From: Actinomycetes bacterium
GTDB lineage: Bacteria; Actinomycetota; Acidimicrobiia; Acidimicrobiales; Acidimicrobiaceae
DNA: 63,681 nucleotides
Reading direction: 5' to 3'
Assembly (NCBI GenBank): GCA_021786375.1
Contig: JAJYNL010000085.1
Span: 1-63,681, forward strand
Positions within the stretch are counted from its first letter, which is position 1. Each line of letters begins with the position of its first letter. A model generated the notes under the pieces. The model worked only from the letters and a program-made list of their open reading frames with translations, ran no database searches and was not told the DNA's origin. Below are positions 16,191 to 25,099 of the stretch, in pieces. Both the position numbers and the translations under genes were made by a program.

Positions 16191-17344
16191 GGGCCCGTCC
16201 AGAGTGCTGGATTGGCTCTAGGCCGCCGGGAAGGCTCATGCTTCCCGACGCCTCTCCCCGCCTGGATTCTCTCTACGCCCCGCGCGGTGTCTGGACCGAC
16301 GGCAAGCGCATGGTAGTCGCGGATACCGGGAACCACCGGCTGCTGATTTGGCACACGATGCCGGCGCAGGACCACCTCCCCGCGGACCTCGTGGTGGGAC
16401 AGCCCCACGCCTTTAGCGAAGGTGCAAACCGGGTCCCAGGCTGGCTAGGCCTGAACCTGCCAACAGGCATTGCAGTTGTCGCAGGGCGACTCGTGGTGGC
16501 CGATGCCTGGAACCATCGGGTGCTTGTATTCGAGCGCATCCCCGAAGATCCTGGCGAAGGGCCGCTTTACGCGATTGGCCAGGATGGCTTGTTGGCTGCC
16601 GAGACGAATGCTGGTGGGCCGTGTGGCCCCACCACCCTGAACTGGCCGTTCGGAGTCGCCCAAGCCGGAGGCCGTTTCTGGATAGCGGACACGGGCAATC
16701 GGCGGGTACTCGGCTGGAGCCGGCTTCCCGAGCCTGGAGATATCCCTGAACTAGTCGTCGGCCAGCCCGACTTTGTTTCGAACCGTGAGAACCGGGGAGG
16801 ACTCGGCCCGGCCAGCTTCAGGTGGGTGCACGATGTCGCTGAGGCAGAGGGACACCTTTATTTCGCAGATGCCGGAAATCATCGGGTTCTAGTCTGGCCT
16901 GCGGGGATAGACGGAGATTGCCCCGCGCTTGGGGCCCTGGGTCAAAGTGACCTGGAGAGCGCCGATGAGTGGGCCTACGGCCCACAGGGCCCCTCCGTGA
17001 TGCGCTTTCCCTATGGGGTTACCGCAGGAGCCGGACGGGTAGCAGTGGCGGACACAGCCAACAACCGGGTCTTGGTCTTTGTGGGGGCGCCAGCTACGAG
17101 CGGAACCGCCGCCGATGCGGTCCTGGGGCAGGACAACTTTGACGAGTTTGGTGAGAACCGCTGGAAGGAACTGACCAGGGACTCGCTTTGCTGGCCCTAT
17201 GGGCTTTGCATGGCCGGGGACGTGCTGGCGGTGGCGGACTCCGGCAACAACCGAGTTGTTCTTTGGAGCTTCGATGGTGATGCCGCCGGGTCCGGGGACC
17301 AGCGGGCGCCTATCCTGGCCCGCGCGCCCGTCGATCTGATTTAG
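16187..17344 (+). CDS. NHL-repeat six-bladed beta-propeller protein
   Basis: Protein of 385 aa with six NHL-type repeats, each closing on a recognisable strand: VADTGNHRLLIW, VADAWNHRVLVF, IADTGNRRVLGW, FADAGNHRVLVW, VADTANNRVLVF and VADSGNNRVVLW. Several blades also contain a VVGQPDF or LGQDNF turn. No signal peptide or membrane segment is seen. The GTG start overlaps the hucE stop (GTGA). NHL propellers are protein-interaction platforms and I recall NHL genes in other group 2a operons. The role here is probably assembly or electron-transfer docking, which is inference. Confidence 0.85.
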   Translation: MRARPECWIGSRPPGRLMLPDASPRLDSLYAPRGVWTDGKRMVVADTGNHRLLIWHTMPAQDHLPADLVVGQPHAFSEGANRVPGWLGLNLPTGIAVVAGRLVVADAWNHRVLVFERIPEDPGEGPLYAIGQDGLLAAETNAGGPCGPTTLNWPFGVAQAGGRFWIADTGNRRVLGWSRLPEPGDIPELVVGQPDFVSNRENRGGLGPASFRWVHDVAEAEGHLYFADAGNHRVLVWPAGIDGDCPALGALGQSDLESADEWAYGPQGPSVMRFPYGVTAGAGRVAVADTANNRVLVFVGAPATSGTAADAVLGQDNFDEFGENRWKELTRDSLCWPYGLCMAGDVLAVADSGNNRVVLWSFDGDAAGSGDQRAPILARAPVDLI

Positions 17345-17359
17345 GAGAGGAAGAAGCTC

Positions 17360-17614
17360 ATGTGCCTGGGGGTTCCGGGAAGGGTCGAGGAGCTCTGGAA
17401 GGAGCACGAGATCCTCATGGGGAGAGTGGACTTCGTAGGGGTGGAGCGCAAGGTGTGCTTCGCCGCCCTACCGGAGGTGCAAGTAGGTGAATACGTCTTG
17501 GTGCACGTGGGCTTTGGTTTGGCCCGGCTGGAAGAGGAGAACGCGCTGAAGACGCTGGAGCTGATGCGCGACTTGGGCGTACTCGAGGACGAACTCGGTC
17601 CCCGCCAGCGCTAA
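17360..17614 (+). CDS. hypC: Hydrogenase maturation chaperone HypC (copy 3)
   Basis: Protein of 84 aa with the N-terminal MCLGVPGR and a HVGFGLARLEEENAL core. It resembles copy 1 along its whole length (RKVCF, ALPEV, GEYVLVHVGFGLA). A GGAGAGGAAG ribosome-binding site lies upstream. It starts 16 bases after the NHL gene and is 131 bases before hypD, its usual binding partner, so this copy most plausibly forms the HypCD complex. Copies 1 and 3 may be interchangeable. Confidence 0.94.
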   Translation: MCLGVPGRVEELWKEHEILMGRVDFVGVERKVCFAALPEVQVGEYVLVHVGFGLARLEEENALKTLELMRDLGVLEDELGPRQR

Positions 17615-17745
17615 AGACATTTGCCAGGCGCCATGAAGTGGGTTTGCGTAGCGATAACCTTGGCACGAGAGCCAATGGTTGGTGCGCGATTGCCGTATGC
17701 GCACGGCGCCCTCGGGGTGCCTCCGGCGTGGAAGGGGAAAAGGCC

Positions 17746-18858
17746 ATGAAAATGGTGGATGAGTTTCGCGATCCGGAGCGAATTGTCGCGTTGTCTGACG
17801 CTATCCGAGCCTCGGTTGGCGATCGCGGGTTCCGCTTCATGGAGATCTGTGGAGGTCACACCCACTCGATCTACCGCTTCGGCCTCCCGGAGATGCTTCC
17901 GAAGTCGATTGAGCTTATCCATGGACCGGGATGCCCGGTATGCGTGCTTCCGGTGGGCAAGGTAGACGAGGCGCTGACGCTGACGGAGAACCCCGATGTC
18001 ATCTTCACCGCCTTCGGCGACGTGATGAGAGTACCAGGCTCCAAGGCCTCTCCGCTCGAAGCCAGGGCGCAGGGCAAGGACGTTAGGATGGTCTATTCGC
18101 CGCTGGATGCTCTGAAGCTTGCGGTTGAGAATCCAGCCAAGCAAGTGGTCTTTTTTGCGATCGGTTTTGAAACGACAGCACCGTCCACCGCGCTTACCAT
18201 CATGCGCGCGGCCCAACTTGGCATCCGCAACTTCTCGGTGTTTTGCAATCACGTGACGATTGGTCCACCGATACGATCCATCCTCGACTCGGCAGAACTG
18301 GACCTCGATGGCTTCATCGGTCCCGGACACGTCTCGGCTGTTATCGGCACCCGTCCCTATGACTTCGTGGCGAGGGAGTACGGGAAGTCTGTTGTGGTGT
18401 CGGGTTTCGAGCCGGTGGATCTGATGGAGTCGATACTCATGCTGGTAGAGCTGACCAAGGGCGGTAGCCCAGCAGTGGACAACCAATACATCCGCGCGGT
18501 AAGGAGAGACGGAAACCCGGCGGCGCTGGCCGCCTTGAGCGAGGTTTTCGAGGAGCGCGAGAGGTTCGAGTGGCGGGGCCTCGGCTTCATCGAACAATCG
18601 GCCTTGCGTATCAAGGCGAAGTACTCCGACTTCGACGCCGAGTCGCGCTTTTCCATCGCCGAAATCCGTAGCCCTGAGCCGGCAGGCGCCATCTGTGGCG
18701 AGGTGCTGGTGGGCTCCAAGCGCCCCGAGGAGTGCCCTCTGATGGCCACCCAGTGCACTCCGGAGAACCCGGTGGGAGCGCTTATGGTTTCCTCCGAAGG
18801 CGCCTGCTCGGCTTACTACACCTACGTGCATCGCGCACTGGGTGTGATGGGAGGCTGA
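17746..18858 (+). CDS. hypD: Fe-(CN)2CO assembly protein HypD
   Basis: Protein of 370 aa, the scaffold on which the iron, cyanide and CO ligands are put together with HypC and HypE. Conserved motifs are present: MEICGGHTHSIYRFGL, HGPGCPVCVLP, GFETTAPSTA and FIGPGHVS. The C-terminal [4Fe-4S] cysteines lie in the stretch from AICGEVL through EECPLMATQC to SEGACSAYY. ATG 17746 is chosen after an AAGGGGAAAAGG site; ATG 17752 is possible. hypE follows after four bases. Confidence 0.96.
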   Translation: MKMVDEFRDPERIVALSDAIRASVGDRGFRFMEICGGHTHSIYRFGLPEMLPKSIELIHGPGCPVCVLPVGKVDEALTLTENPDVIFTAFGDVMRVPGSKASPLEARAQGKDVRMVYSPLDALKLAVENPAKQVVFFAIGFETTAPSTALTIMRAAQLGIRNFSVFCNHVTIGPPIRSILDSAELDLDGFIGPGHVSAVIGTRPYDFVAREYGKSVVVSGFEPVDLMESILMLVELTKGGSPAVDNQYIRAVRRDGNPAALAALSEVFEERERFEWRGLGFIEQSALRIKAKYSDFDAESRFSIAEIRSPEPAGAICGEVLVGSKRPEECPLMATQCTPENPVGALMVSSEGACSAYYTYVHRALGVMGG

Positions 18859-18862
18859 TCCA

Positions 18863-19897
18863 GTGGCCGCACAAGTGAAGTTCCTCGATCCGCAGGTCAT
18901 GCTCTCCCACGGCGCCGGCGGCAAGGCGAGCCGGCGCCTGGTGGAGGGGCTGCTGGTTCCCCTGCTCGGAACGGGCGAGCTCAACAGGCTGGAGGACGCC
19001 GCGACCGTCCAGGTGGGCCGGAGCGAGGTGCTGGTGACCACGGACTCCTTCGTGGTCCATCCGCTCTCCTTCCCGGGCGGCTCGCTGGGCGAGCTGGCCG
19101 TCAACGGCACCGTCAACGACCTGGCCGTCTCAGGGGCGGAGCCCCTGGCCATCACGCTGGCCATGATCCTCGAGGCCGGACTTCCCACAGGCGATTTGCA
19201 GAGGGAGGTGGAAGCGGTGGGGAGGGCCGCGCGAGCGGCCGGAGTGGAGATCGTCGCCGGAGACACCAAGGTTGTAGAGCATGGCAAGGCTGACGGGATC
19301 TTCATGACCACTACCGGCATTGGCAGGCTTCACCCTGCAGCGGAGCTCGGCGTCGGGAGGGCTCAGCCGGGCGACAAGGTGCTTCTCTCCGGAGCGGTCG
19401 GCGACCACGGAATCACGGTGATGCTGGAGCGAGGCGAACTGGACCTGGCCTCGGACACCCTTCGCTCCGACACCCGCTCAGTCTGGCCCTACGTCAAGGC
19501 TCTCCTCGATGCCTTTGGCCCCCAAGTGAAGTGGATGCGCGACCCCACGCGGGGTGGCCTGGCCACGACGCTCAATGAGTTTGCCCAGGAGGCGCGGCTA
19601 AAGGTGATACTGGAGGAGTCCAAGATCGTAGTCCATGCGCCGGTGCGAGGTGCCTGCGAGATACTCGGCATCGATCCGTTTCATATAGCCAACGAGGGCC
19701 AGTTCGTCGCCATCGTCTCCGCCGAGGTGGCGGATGAGGCGGAGAAGCTGCTGCGCTCGCTTCCTGGCGGAGACGAGGCCGCCGTGGTTGGGACGCTGGA
19801 GCAGGCTGAATCCGGGCTCGTCCTTTGCGCGAGCCCGTACGGGGCGAGCCGGGTGATCGACATGCTGACCGGAGACCCCCTACCTCGTATCTGCTGA
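18863..19897 (+). CDS. hypE: Carbamoyl dehydratase HypE
   Basis: PurM-like ATPase of 344 aa that dehydrates the carbamoyl group made by HypF to a thiocyanate on its own C-terminal cysteine. Motifs are LSHGAGGKASRRLVE at the N-terminus, VTTDSFVVHP, NDLAVSGAEPLA, DPTRGGLATTLNE, and the required C-terminal PRIC ending in Cys344. The GTG start at 18863 lies just after hypD. This is the last recognised gene of the hydrogenase maturation set; no clear terminator was found after it. Confidence 0.96.
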   Translation: MAAQVKFLDPQVMLSHGAGGKASRRLVEGLLVPLLGTGELNRLEDAATVQVGRSEVLVTTDSFVVHPLSFPGGSLGELAVNGTVNDLAVSGAEPLAITLAMILEAGLPTGDLQREVEAVGRAARAAGVEIVAGDTKVVEHGKADGIFMTTTGIGRLHPAAELGVGRAQPGDKVLLSGAVGDHGITVMLERGELDLASDTLRSDTRSVWPYVKALLDAFGPQVKWMRDPTRGGLATTLNEFAQEARLKVILEESKIVVHAPVRGACEILGIDPFHIANEGQFVAIVSAEVADEAEKLLRSLPGGDEAAVVGTLEQAESGLVLCASPYGASRVIDMLTGDPLPRIC

Positions 19898-20035
19898 GCG
19901 GCCGGCCGCCGCCACCGTGACAGCCTGCACCCTGGCCTTCGCGGCTCTTGCAACGAAAGGCGATGCTGTCGCCATCGCAGAGGATGGGCCTTAGTCTCTC
20001 GAGATGATCCACCAGAGGGGGTTTGAGGACAGTTG

Positions 20036-21037
20036 GTGCACGATCTCTCCGACGATCCCGCCGCCATCGCCCGTGCCGCTGCGGCGGCCCGCAGCGCACT
20101 GGTGCATTACCAGGGTATGGCGCGTGCGTTGGTGGAGTTGATGAACGTCTCGGAGAACGCGACCTTCCTCGTGCTGCCGGAGAACGGGGAGCACAAGGTG
20201 ATGCGCGTGCATCGCCAGGGATACCACTCCGAGGCCGAGATCGCCTCCGAGCTGGCCTGGGCTTCCGCGCTCGCTCGTGCCGAGGGGGTTCGCACGCCAG
20301 CGGCGCTTCCCAACCGGCAGGGCGGGCTGGTCACCAACGTTGCCGACCCCGGTGGCGGTCTGCGCCATTGTGTATTGTTCGACTTCGTCGAGGGAGCCGA
20401 AGCCGATCCCGCCCAAGCCGAGGAGGGTTTCGTCCTGCTGGGAGAGCTGGCCGCCCGGATGCACCGCCATGCGCGCCGATGGGCAAGGCCCGCATGGTTC
20501 CGGCGCTTCAACTGGGACTTCGACGCCGCCTTCGGCCGGGAGGCGCGTTGGGGGCGCTGGCAGCAGGGAATAGGCGTCGGCCGGGCGGAGACCGCCATCC
20601 TCTCACGCCTAGAGGACCACCTGCAAAGCCGCCTGCGAGCCTTCGGCACCGCTCCCGAGCGCTTCGGGCTGGTGCACGCCGACATGCGCCTGGCCAACCT
20701 GCTCTGGGGGCCTCCGGGCGAGGTGACGGTGATCGACTTCGATGACTGCGGCTTTTCCTGGTTCCTCTACGACCTTGGCGCCGCGCTGTCCTTTGTCGAG
20801 GACCACCCGCAGGTGCCTGCGCTCATAGACGCCTGGCTCAGAGGGTACCGCAGCGTGGCGGACCTGTCCCGCCAGGACGAGGCGGAGATCTGGACCTTTA
20901 TCCTCTTCCGCCGCCTGCTCCTGCTGGCCTGGATCGGCACCCACCAGGCCGCTGAGATCGCGCGCAAACTCGGGCCGGTCTATGCGGCGGGTACGTGCGA
21001 CCTCGCCGAGCGCTACCTCTCCCGGAGCAACGGCTAG
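20036..21037 (+). CDS. APH-fold phosphotransferase (SrkA/homoserine kinase-like)
   Basis: Protein of 333 aa with an aminoglycoside-phosphotransferase/choline-kinase fold. The catalytic loop is LVHADMRLANLLW and the metal-binding motif is VIDFDDCGFSW. Such enzymes phosphorylate small molecules or proteins; the substrate cannot be told. GTG 20036 is favoured over TTG 20033 because GAGGA lies six bases upstream. Its 3' end overlaps the stop of the convergent MoaD-like gene by four bases. The 138 bases separating it from hypE show no clear signals. Confidence 0.85.
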   Translation: MHDLSDDPAAIARAAAAARSALVHYQGMARALVELMNVSENATFLVLPENGEHKVMRVHRQGYHSEAEIASELAWASALARAEGVRTPAALPNRQGGLVTNVADPGGGLRHCVLFDFVEGAEADPAQAEEGFVLLGELAARMHRHARRWARPAWFRRFNWDFDAAFGREARWGRWQQGIGVGRAETAILSRLEDHLQSRLRAFGTAPERFGLVHADMRLANLLWGPPGEVTVIDFDDCGFSWFLYDLGAALSFVEDHPQVPALIDAWLRGYRSVADLSRQDEAEIWTFILFRRLLLLAWIGTHQAAEIARKLGPVYAAGTCDLAERYLSRSNG

Positions 21038-21330
21038 CCCCCGGCAATTGCGCCGACCACCATAAGAACCTCCCGGCCGCCCGAGAGGGCGGTCGGGAGC
21101 GGGTCATCCGGGCCGAGGTTGGAGTAGTCCTGCTCGGCTACGAAGAAGCGGATAAAGGGCCTGCGCCGGCCGGTGGCGGGATCGCGGATGGTCCCCCGCA
21201 GCATCGGATAGGACGCCTCGATGGCGTCTATGACGCCCCTCAAGGTAATCTCACCCGCCACCTCCACCCCGACCTCTTTCCCGACGCCGGCCAAGGTACG
21301 CAGCTGCTCGGGGAGCCTGACTCGGATCAC
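21034..21330 (-). CDS. MoaD/ThiS-like ubiquitin-fold sulfur carrier
   Basis: Protein of 98 aa with a MoaD-type beta-grasp fold ([15 protein letters not shown] at the start, [17 protein letters not shown] in the middle). It ends in Gly-Gly (MVVGAIAGG), the tail adenylated and thiocarboxylated in sulfur carriers. Its ATG overlaps the stop of the upstream propeller gene (ATGA), so the two are translationally coupled. This MoaD/propeller pairing recurs in actinobacteria. It may serve a sulfur-transfer pathway other than standard molybdopterin synthesis, since no MoaE is nearby. Confidence 0.85.
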   Translation of the reverse strand: MIRVRLPEQLRTLAGVGKEVGVEVAGEITLRGVIDAIEASYPMLRGTIRDPATGRRRPFIRFFVAEQDYSNLGPDDPLPTALSGGREVLMVVGAIAGG

Positions 21331-22439
21331 GACAGTGTCTGGACCTCCACTGACAGCACTGCTGGAAGGTCACGGACGATCTCGGTCCAGCTGTCGCCAT
21401 CGTCCGCGGAGGCGTACACCTGGCCCGCGGTGGTACCGAAGTAGACGCCGCAGGGATCGAGGTCGTCGAGGGACATCGCCCCGCGAAGCACGTTCACGTA
21501 GCAGTTTTCCTGCGGTAGGCCGCTGGTGAGCGGCTCCCACTCGTTCCCGCCGGTGCGGCTGCGATATACCCGCAGGCGCCCTTCCGGGGGAAAGTGCTCG
21601 GAATCGCTGGTGATCGGCACCACGTAGACGGTCTCGGGCTCGTGGGCATGCACCCCGATGGCGAAGCCGAAGTCGCTCGGCAGGTTGCCGCTTATCTCGC
21701 GCCAGTTGGCGCCCCCGTCGTCCGAGCGCATCACGTCCCAGTGCTTCTGCATGAAGAGCACCTCGGGCCGTTCCGGGTGGTTGGCGATGCGATGCACGCA
21801 GTGGCCTATCTCCGCATCCGGGTCGGGGATGTACTCGGAGCTGAGCCCCCGGTTCATCGGCTTCCAGTTCTTGCCGCTGTCCTCACTGCCGAAGACTCCG
21901 GCCGCGGAGATGGCGATGCGTAGCTGGGCGGGATCGGCGGGGTTGGAGAGGATGGTGTGCAGGCATAGGCCGCCGGCGCCCGGCTGCCAGCCGCTTCCCG
22001 TGCTCGCGCGCAGGGAAGTGAGTTCGTCCCAGTTCCTGCCACCGTCTTCCGAGCGGAAGATAGCTGCATCCTCGGCTCCTGCCAGCACTACGTCGGGGTC
22101 CTCCCGTGACGGATGGAACTGCCAGATCCGGGTGAATTCGAAGGGTCTTTCGCTTCCGTCGTACCAAAGGTGGTTGCCGGGTCCTGCGCCATAGGCGAAT
22201 TCGTTGCCGATCGGCTCCCAGTTCTTCCCGCCGTCATCGGACCGCTGGATCACCTGGCCGAACCAACCCTTGGAGAGCGAGGCGAAGATCCGCTTCGGGT
22301 CCGCGGGCGAAGCTTTGACGTGGAAGACCTCCCAGCCGCCGAAGAGCGGCCCCTCCACCATCCAGTCCTGGCGCTTGCCGTCGGAAGTAAGGACAAACGC
22401 CCCCTTGCGCGTGCCCACCAGCAGGCGGACTCCGCTCAT
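21327..22439 (-). CDS. Asp-box (BNR) beta-propeller protein, exo-sialidase-like fold
   Basis: Protein of 370 aa with repeated Asp-box motifs: [44 protein letters not shown] and [10 protein letters not shown]. The N-terminus [14 protein letters not shown] is typical of the glycosyl-hydrolase-like propellers that accompany MoaD-like proteins. No signal peptide is visible, so it is probably cytoplasmic. ATG 22439 follows a run of G residues on the minus strand. Enzymatic activity is not shown by the Asp boxes; it may scaffold or act with the coupled MoaD-like protein. Confidence 0.85.
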   Translation of the reverse strand: MSGVRLLVGTRKGAFVLTSDGKRQDWMVEGPLFGGWEVFHVKASPADPKRIFASLSKGWFGQVIQRSDDGGKNWEPIGNEFAYGAGPGNHLWYDGSERPFEFTRIWQFHPSREDPDVVLAGAEDAAIFRSEDGGRNWDELTSLRASTGSGWQPGAGGLCLHTILSNPADPAQLRIAISAAGVFGSEDSGKNWKPMNRGLSSEYIPDPDAEIGHCVHRIANHPERPEVLFMQKHWDVMRSDDGGANWREISGNLPSDFGFAIGVHAHEPETVYVVPITSDSEHFPPEGRLRVYRSRTGGNEWEPLTSGLPQENCYVNVLRGAMSLDDLDPCGVYFGTTAGQVYASADDGDSWTEIVRDLPAVLSVEVQTLS

Positions 22440-22539
22440 GATGCACCCCCCCTTCCCGGCCGGGCAATGCCGGGCCGGTACAAAAAGGCTACTGCTGCAC
22501 TGAAGTTCAACCCGGGGAAAGCGCGGCGAATGTAGTCGG

Positions 22540-23835
22540 CTATTCCGAGGGGCGGATTTGCGCCAAGTCCGGTGCCCGCCGTGCCGAATCCGTCCTGACG
22601 GAAGGCGCCAGCGCATAGGCAATGGAGGCGAGCACAAGGTCCTGGGCGGCTATGGCCGGCAGCAGTGCGGGATGGATCGCTGCGACCGCGGCCTCGGCCA
22701 CCGCTCCAAAGGCAATGATCGCCCAGGCTCTCTTCGATGCGGTCATAGATGCGCGCAACTGGGTGGCGAGAGCGCGCGTCGAGTTGTGCAGGGCTCGTTG
22801 GTGCTCGGCGGAGCCGGGCCCGAAGAGCGCAAAGGCGCCCAGGGCCGCGAGCAGCGCCATGGAGACGGCATCCAGCGCCGCTCCGGCGCGGTCGGGAGTG
22901 GTGAGGATCCATGAGAAGGCCGCAGCCGCACCTAGCGCCGCCAACGGTGCGCCGGCCGCAAAGAGGATCGGGAGTAGGAGCGGGAGATAGCTGCTCCAGA
23001 GAATCGGGGTGGCCAGGAGCGCGATGGAGACGGCGCCCGCGAAGGCGCGGCTGTCCGAAGGGTCCCGATGGCGGACGCGCACCATGCCTAGCGCGGCTGC
23101 GATGGCGGCAAGCTGCGGGACCAGGCGTGCAAGGCCGACGCCGGCCAACGGCGCGAGGATGGCACTGGAGGACCACCCTTGCACCGACTCGTGCTTGGAA
23201 AGGGACAGCAGTAGCCGGGCGTATTCGATGGCGTCGATGGGTCCGATCAGAAAGCCGGCGCCCAGCAAGGCTGCGGAAAATGCCAAGGAGAGCAGGAACG
23301 CCTTATAGCGGCGAGTGGCGGCGAAGAAGACCAGCAGCGCCAGCAGGTAGAGCTTCGACGTCCCTGCCAGTGCCACGGCCGCTGCGGCCACCGCCGGCGA
23401 GTCCCGCCAGTGCCAGGCCACAGCGACGCCGAGCACGAGAAACGGGGTGAGCGTGCCCATCTGCAGGCTGACGATTACCGGCGTGGCCAGGCCGGCAAGG
23501 AAGAGAGCCGGGCCGGACGCCATCCCCATGAAACGTAAGGATGCTGCATAGGCACCAAAGGAAAGCGCGACCCAGAGTTTGGCGGCGGCGAATGGCGTGA
23601 GGAGCGTAAGCGGTGTCATGGCGGTGGCCACCCATACCGGATAGACGTAGGAGGAGCCGTCGTAGACCTGAGGGCTTCCCAGGCGCGGGTAGGGGTTGTG
23701 GCCATGGGCCAGGGCGACGGCGGCCTTGTAGAAGACGAGAAAGTCGGCCTGGTTGTCACGGCTCGCCATCAGGAAGGCAAATGCAAGGCCGGCGATGAAC
23801 CAGGGCACGAGGTGCCTAAGGCTGCCTATCTCCAT
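22540..23835 (-). CDS. GT87/DUF2029-like polytopic mannosyltransferase
   Basis: Membrane protein of about 431 aa with ten or more hydrophobic helices. The first periplasmic loop contains [13 protein letters not shown], and Asp31 sits where GT-C enzymes of the PimE/GT87 family have their catalytic Asp. It is followed by the family-typical [17 protein letters not shown]. Such enzymes use polyprenyl-phosphate-mannose to extend glycolipids or glycans outside the membrane. ATG 23835 is chosen because the reading frame upstream lacks coding character; ATG 23865 is an alternative. No clear ribosome-binding site was seen. Confidence 0.75.
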   Translation of the reverse strand: MEIGSLRHLVPWFIAGLAFAFLMASRDNQADFLVFYKAAVALAHGHNPYPRLGSPQVYDGSSYVYPVWVATAMTPLTLLTPFAAAKLWVALSFGAYAASLRFMGMASGPALFLAGLATPVIVSLQMGTLTPFLVLGVAVAWHWRDSPAVAAAAVALAGTSKLYLLALLVFFAATRRYKAFLLSLAFSAALLGAGFLIGPIDAIEYARLLLSLSKHESVQGWSSSAILAPLAGVGLARLVPQLAAIAAALGMVRVRHRDPSDSRAFAGAVSIALLATPILWSSYLPLLLPILFAAGAPLAALGAAAAFSWILTTPDRAGAALDAVSMALLAALGAFALFGPGSAEHQRALHNSTRALATQLRASMTASKRAWAIIAFGAVAEAAVAAIHPALLPAIAAQDLVLASIAYALAPSVRTDSARRAPDLAQIRPSE

Positions 23836-24223
23836 CCGCACCCGGCTGCTGCTCCCGCCTTCCATCAAGAAAGAGCCTACGGCCGAGCGCGCCGAAAGTG
23901 AGGCGGATGTGGTCGCCCCCCTTGTCGGCGGCCACGTGACGACCCTTGGCTCGAGACATTCCGCATTCGCTGATCCGGCCCGGCGATCGGGGGAATTGGT
24001 CCACCCGCCTCCGCCGAGGTACGTGTCCTTCGAGCCGATCCGTTTGCGCGCCAGTTGACCCGGCGCAAGGAGGTGTTTTCCGGGAGGAGGCTTTCCTCTG
24101 GGGTCGTTGCCCAAAGCGGGATGACCAGACCGGGTCGGACATCCCGTAAATACAGTCGCCGGCCGGCTAATGGCCGACCGGCGACGATCGAGCATTCTCA
24201 GGTGTCGCTCCGAGTGGTGCCTC
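23836..24223. other. 388-base intergenic region
   Basis: This stretch lies between the GT87-like gene and the surface protein gene, both on the minus strand. Open frames here lack convincing starts and codon bias. It contains the terminator-like hairpin at 24155-24185 and presumably the promoter of the GT87-like gene. Nothing else was recognised. Confidence 0.5.
24155..24185 (-). terminator. Terminator-like hairpin after the surface protein gene
   Basis: Arms GTCGCCGGCCGG (24155-24166) and CCGACCGGCGAC (24174-24185) pair at 11 of 12 positions around a short loop. It lies 38 bases beyond the minus-strand stop at 24224 and is followed on that strand by a T-rich stretch (TGTATTTA), as expected of an intrinsic terminator. 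Confidence 0.6.
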
Positions 24224-25099
24224 TTAGGCCGAGCGGCGTCGCTTCCACGGGAAGACGAGGATTGCGCCGGTCATGGCCAGGGTTGCAAGCGCGAGCCTCC
24301 AACCTAGAGAGTCCCATGGCGCGCCTGTGTTTGTTGGCGGAACGGTAATGCCGGTGGTCTGGGAAGTGGATCCGCCGCTTGCCTGGTTATTGCTGCCAGT
24401 GGTAGTCGGCCCGCTCGATGTCGTGGTGCTGCCGTTGCTCGCCTGGTTATTGCTGCCAGTAGTGGTTGGCCCGCTCGATGTCGTGGTGCTGCCGTTGCTC
24501 GCCTGGTTGTTTCCGCCAGTGGTCGTGGTCGGCCCGGTCGTCGTAGTGGTCGGCCCGGTCGTCGTAGTGGTCGGATGAGTGGTCGTGGTCGTTGAGGCGC
24601 TAGTTGTCGAGGTCGAGCCGGTTGTGGTGGTTGGGTAGTCCTTGCCTGGAATGTCGCTCAAGTAGAGCCCAAAGTCGGCTTCCGCGTTGCCTGTGTCTAT
24701 TGTTGCCTGTGCGCTGGTGGGGGTTAGTGGCGCTCCAGTGGATGGATCGGTGTTGCTGGTATTCTCGTACACCCAGATATGCCACGAGCCGCGTGTGTGA
24801 GACGTAAGTGCGGAAGTGGAAAAGCAATAGTCGCTCCAGCAGACCCGAAGATCCACGAAGTCGGACGTGGTGACGTTCGTGGGAATCTTGTTGACGATGA
24901 AGTTCCAATAGGTCCCGCTGTTCTTCGTCGTCGAGTTGAGCGAGCCCCCGGCGGTGCACGTGGTGTTCGGCGTCTTGTATGTACAAGTTGACGGACCGGT
25001 TGGTAGTTGTGCGCTTGCGGCCTCGGGGAGGATGAAGACTGCTCCCAAGGAGGCGCCGCCAAGCGCCGCCGATGCCAGCAGACGAATGGTGCGACCCAT
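24224..25099 (-). CDS. Thr-rich repeat surface protein with C-terminal membrane anchor
   Basis: Exported protein of 291 aa. The N-terminal signal peptide covers about residues 1-30 (cleavage likely after ASA). A globular part of about 120 residues with four Cys follows (for example RVCWSDYCFS). Next is a Thr/Ser/Gly-rich low-complexity stalk with repeated SNNQASNGSTTTSSGPTTTG units. The end has a hydrophobic helix (LALATLAMTGAILVF) and basic tail KRRRSA. The layout is that of a wall- or membrane-anchored surface protein, but there is no clear LPXTG motif. ATG 25099 follows an AAGAAGGG site. Similar Thr-rich proteins are common in Acidimicrobiia; function unknown. Confidence 0.8.
   Translation of the reverse strand: MGRTIRLLASAALGGASLGAVFILPEAASAQLPTGPSTCTYKTPNTTCTAGGSLNSTTKNSGTYWNFIVNKIPTNVTTSDFVDLRVCWSDYCFSTSALTSHTRGSWHIWVYENTSNTDPSTGAPLTPTSAQATIDTGNAEADFGLYLSDIPGKDYPTTTTGSTSTTSASTTTTTHPTTTTTGPTTTTTGPTTTTGGNNQASNGSTTTSSGPTTTGSNNQASNGSTTTSSGPTTTGSNNQASGGSTSQTTGITVPPTNTGAPWDSLGWRLALATLAMTGAILVFPWKRRRSA
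24381..24520. repeat. 60-bp tandem repeat inside the surface protein gene
   Basis: A 60-base unit beginning GCCTGGTTATTGCTGCCAGT starts at 24381 and 24441, with a partial third copy at 24501. The two full copies differ at about three bases. Each encodes 20 residues of the Ser/Thr/Asn stalk. A second block of shorter, roughly 21-base repeats (CGGCCCGGTCGTCGTAGTGGT-type) follows at about 24529-24571. The frame is kept, so copy-number change would alter stalk length without breaking the gene. Confidence 0.85.
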
